This document shows, piece after piece, positions 13,791 through 15,282 of a DNA stretch of 15,282 bases (its first letter is position 1; every line of letters starts with the position of its first letter). This DNA comes from Smithella sp. (GTDB taxonomy: Bacteria > Desulfobacterota > Syntrophia > Syntrophales > Smithellaceae): contig JAAZOZ010000155.1 of NCBI GenBank assembly GCA_012797505.1, positions 1-15,282 of the forward strand. The letters run 5' to 3'. Under the pieces are notes generated by a model that saw only the letters and a program-made list of their open reading frames with translations, searched no databases and had not been told where the DNA came from. The position numbers and the translations under genes are program-made.

Positions 13791-15113
13791 ATGAAAAAGA
13801 CGGGGATTATTGCGGCGGTGTGCGCCATCATTCTGTTGGCGGGGGCATCAGGCTGGCTTTATTTTGCAGGCTGGCTGGATCGGGAAAAACCCGCGATTCA
13901 ACTGGATTCGGATATTTCTGCCATCGGCAGGAAAAAGGACATCGGCATCACCTTTGCCGACGAGCGAAGCGGCCTGTCGGGCCTGAAGGTGGAGCTTGTT
14001 CAGGACAACAAACCGCATCTTCTCGCCGAGGAAACATTTCCGTCCCGAAGCACCAGGCAAAAGGTCCTTCGCCTTTCGGTGGAGCCCCTCGCGCTCCAGC
14101 TGAACAACGGCCCGGCCGTCGTCCGCATCACGGCCCGGGACGCTTCCTTTTTTAAAAATGAAACCGTCGTCTCCGAGCAGACCCGGATCGATACGCTGCC
14201 GCCGCAAGTTTACGTGATGAGCCCCGTCAACTACATCAACCAGGGAGGCGCCGGCTTCATCCCGTACCGGACGTCCAAACCGGCCGCGCTGACCGGCGTC
14301 TTCGTGGACGACCGGTTTTACCCGGGATACAACATCGTCATCGGCGGCAAGCCCACGTCGGTGGCCTTCTTCGCCCTCGGAACCGGCGCTTCCGCGGCGA
14401 CCAAAATCGTCATTTTCGCCCGGGACAACGCCGGCAACGAAGCTCGAACCTCCATGCCCTTTACGATCAAGCCGAAGAAATTCCGCGCGGACAAAGTGAA
14501 TTTGAGCGAAACCTTTCTCCAGAAAATCATGCCCGAATTCCAGGCGTCGATTCCGCAGCTGCAGGGGAAGACGCCCGTTGAAGTCTTTGGCTATGTCAAC
14601 ACAACTCTCCGGGAAGAGAACGCCAAAACCATTCAATCCGTCTGCCGCAAGTCCATCAATAAAAAATTATGGGAAGGCGCGTTTCACCGGATGCGCGACG
14701 CCGCCCCCATGGCCCTGTTCGGCGATCAGCGCACCTACCTGGTGGACGGCAAACCCTTCGGCAACTCGGTGCACCTTGGTGTGGATCTCGCCTCGACGGC
14801 ACACGCTCCCATCGAAGCCGCCGCCAACGGAATCATTGTCTTCGCGGGCGCGCTGGGCATTTACGGCAACACCGTGATCATCGATCACGGGTTGGGCCTG
14901 TTCAGCCTGTACGGACATCTTTCCGCCATTGAAACAACCGTCGGCAAAAGCGTCAAAAAAGAAGAAAAAATCGGCGTCTCCGGACTGAGCGGACTGGCCG
15001 GCGGCGATCATCTGCATTTCAGCATTCTGGTGGGCGGCGAGTTTGTCAACCCGCAGGAATGGTGGGACCCGCACTGGATTGAAGACAACGTGATGAAAAA
15101 GATGACTCTATAA
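13791..15113 (+). CDS. Membrane-anchored M23 (LytM-type) zinc metallopeptidase
   Basis: This 440-residue envelope protein has an N-terminal anchor or signal (MKKTGIIAAV followed by a hydrophobic stretch to about residue 27). A beta-rich, Ig-like region follows (about 38-230), including RITARDASFFKNET and IFARDNAGNEAR, which resembles extracellular adhesive or presenter folds. Then comes a helical linker and a C-terminal M23 peptidase domain (about 320-430). All zinc and catalytic positions are present: H328 and D332 in HLGVD, H376 in YGH, and H407 and H409 in DHLHF. It should therefore be an active endopeptidase cutting peptidoglycan cross-bridges in the periplasm, unlike degenerate activators such as EnvC or NlpD. 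It stands alone, divergent from coaBC. The specific bond cut and any partner are unknown. Confidence 0.9.
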   Translation: MKKTGIIAAVCAIILLAGASGWLYFAGWLDREKPAIQLDSDISAIGRKKDIGITFADERSGLSGLKVELVQDNKPHLLAEETFPSRSTRQKVLRLSVEPLALQLNNGPAVVRITARDASFFKNETVVSEQTRIDTLPPQVYVMSPVNYINQGGAGFIPYRTSKPAALTGVFVDDRFYPGYNIVIGGKPTSVAFFALGTGASAATKIVIFARDNAGNEARTSMPFTIKPKKFRADKVNLSETFLQKIMPEFQASIPQLQGKTPVEVFGYVNTTLREENAKTIQSVCRKSINKKLWEGAFHRMRDAAPMALFGDQRTYLVDGKPFGNSVHLGVDLASTAHAPIEAAANGIIVFAGALGIYGNTVIIDHGLGLFSLYGHLSAIETTVGKSVKKEEKIGVSGLSGLAGGDHLHFSILVGGEFVNPQEWWDPHWIEDNVMKKMTL

Positions 15114-15193
15114 GGCTATGGGCGAGGGGCCATCGGCGAGAGGCGAGATGAAATGGGTTCCTATCGCCCGTTGTCGATACGAGAGCTTTGAAG
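15114..15193. other. Purine-rich non-coding stretch after the M23 gene
   Basis: No gene is visible. Short GGCGAG units recur (15121-15126, 15135-15140 and 15142-15147) in a purine-rich context, and GGGCGA (15120-15125) could pair with TCGCCC (15164-15169). No convincing intrinsic terminator follows the stop at 15113. Confidence 0.35.
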
Positions 15194-15282
15194 AACGGCC
15201 GTTTTTGTCATTTCGACCGAAGGGAGAAATCTTGAACAAACGGCCATCCTTAAGATTTCTCGTCGCTCACGCTCCTCGAAAT
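15194..15282. repeat. Long imperfect hairpin repeat reaching the window edge
   Basis: An inner stem pairs GAGAAATCTT (15224-15233) perfectly with AAGATTTCTC (15252-15261). An outer stem pairs ATTTCGA (15210-15216) with TCGAAAT (15276-15282), the last base of the window. It is preceded by AACGGCCGTTTTTGTCAT (15194-15211), and AAACGGCCAT recurs in the loop (15238-15247). The design, nested stems with unpaired internal segments and no coding content, is that of a dispersed miniature palindromic element. It may extend past the window end. Confidence 0.6.

Noticed and set aside
1..15282. CRISPR array, tRNA, rRNA, transposase, toxin-antitoxin or phage genes
   Set aside because: No evenly spaced direct repeats, no cloverleaf or rRNA sequence, and no matching protein motifs were seen on either strand.

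Overview
The window looks like a stretch of chromosome from a GC-rich Gram-negative bacterium. A Desulfobacterota (Syntrophales-like) member is my best guess. Reasons: no phage, plasmid or transposase genes; a full-length HrpA of the proteobacterial type; a family 4 Fe-S uracil-DNA glycosylase, an NfeD/slipin pair and an MtnX-like phosphatase, a mix common in anaerobic lineages; and several families of intergenic palindromes of a kind I associate with syntrophic deltaproteobacterial genomes. The lineage call is inference. No rRNA, tRNA or marker gene in the window fixes it.

Layout. (1) Positions 1-234 hold no credible gene but carry a tandem pair of GC-rich palindromes, a possible terminator and a weak promoter candidate. 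(2) Positions 235-7138 on the plus strand are a tight three-gene run: an MTA/SAH-type amidohydrolase deaminase, a MuiA-like DUF4140/DUF4139 envelope protein and the DEAH helicase HrpA (gaps of 15 and 22 bp). (3) Positions 7139-7266, between converging genes, hold two different palindromic repeats sharing a GGGAACG core. (4) Positions 7267-13617 on the minus strand are seven genes spaced like one operon, read from the right: coaBC, family 4 uracil-DNA glycosylase, NfeD membrane protease, slipin/SPFH protein, small DUF5668-like membrane protein, MtnX-like HAD phosphatase, PLP aminotransferase. A good sigma70-type promoter sits just upstream of coaBC. (5) Positions 13791-15113 on the plus strand encode a membrane-anchored M23 (LytM) endopeptidase, divergent from coaBC. 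(6) Positions 15114-15282 are non-coding and contain a long imperfect hairpin repeat cut by the window end. A related sequence in inverted orientation sits at the very first bases of the window.

How the genes work together. NfeD, slipin and the small membrane protein form a recognisable membrane-quality-control module. MuiA and the M23 peptidase act at the envelope. CoaBC (coenzyme A), UDG (repair of deaminated cytosine) and HrpA (ribosome/RNA maintenance) are housekeeping. The MTA/SAH deaminase, the MtnX-like phosphatase and the aminotransferase could be pieces of a methylthioadenosine or 5'-deoxynucleoside salvage route. They are split between two opposing operons, and the other salvage enzymes are not here.

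I did not find a clear undescribed multi-gene system. The most unusual content is the non-coding repeat landscape: at least four palindromic families, one of them occurring in inverted orientation at both window edges.
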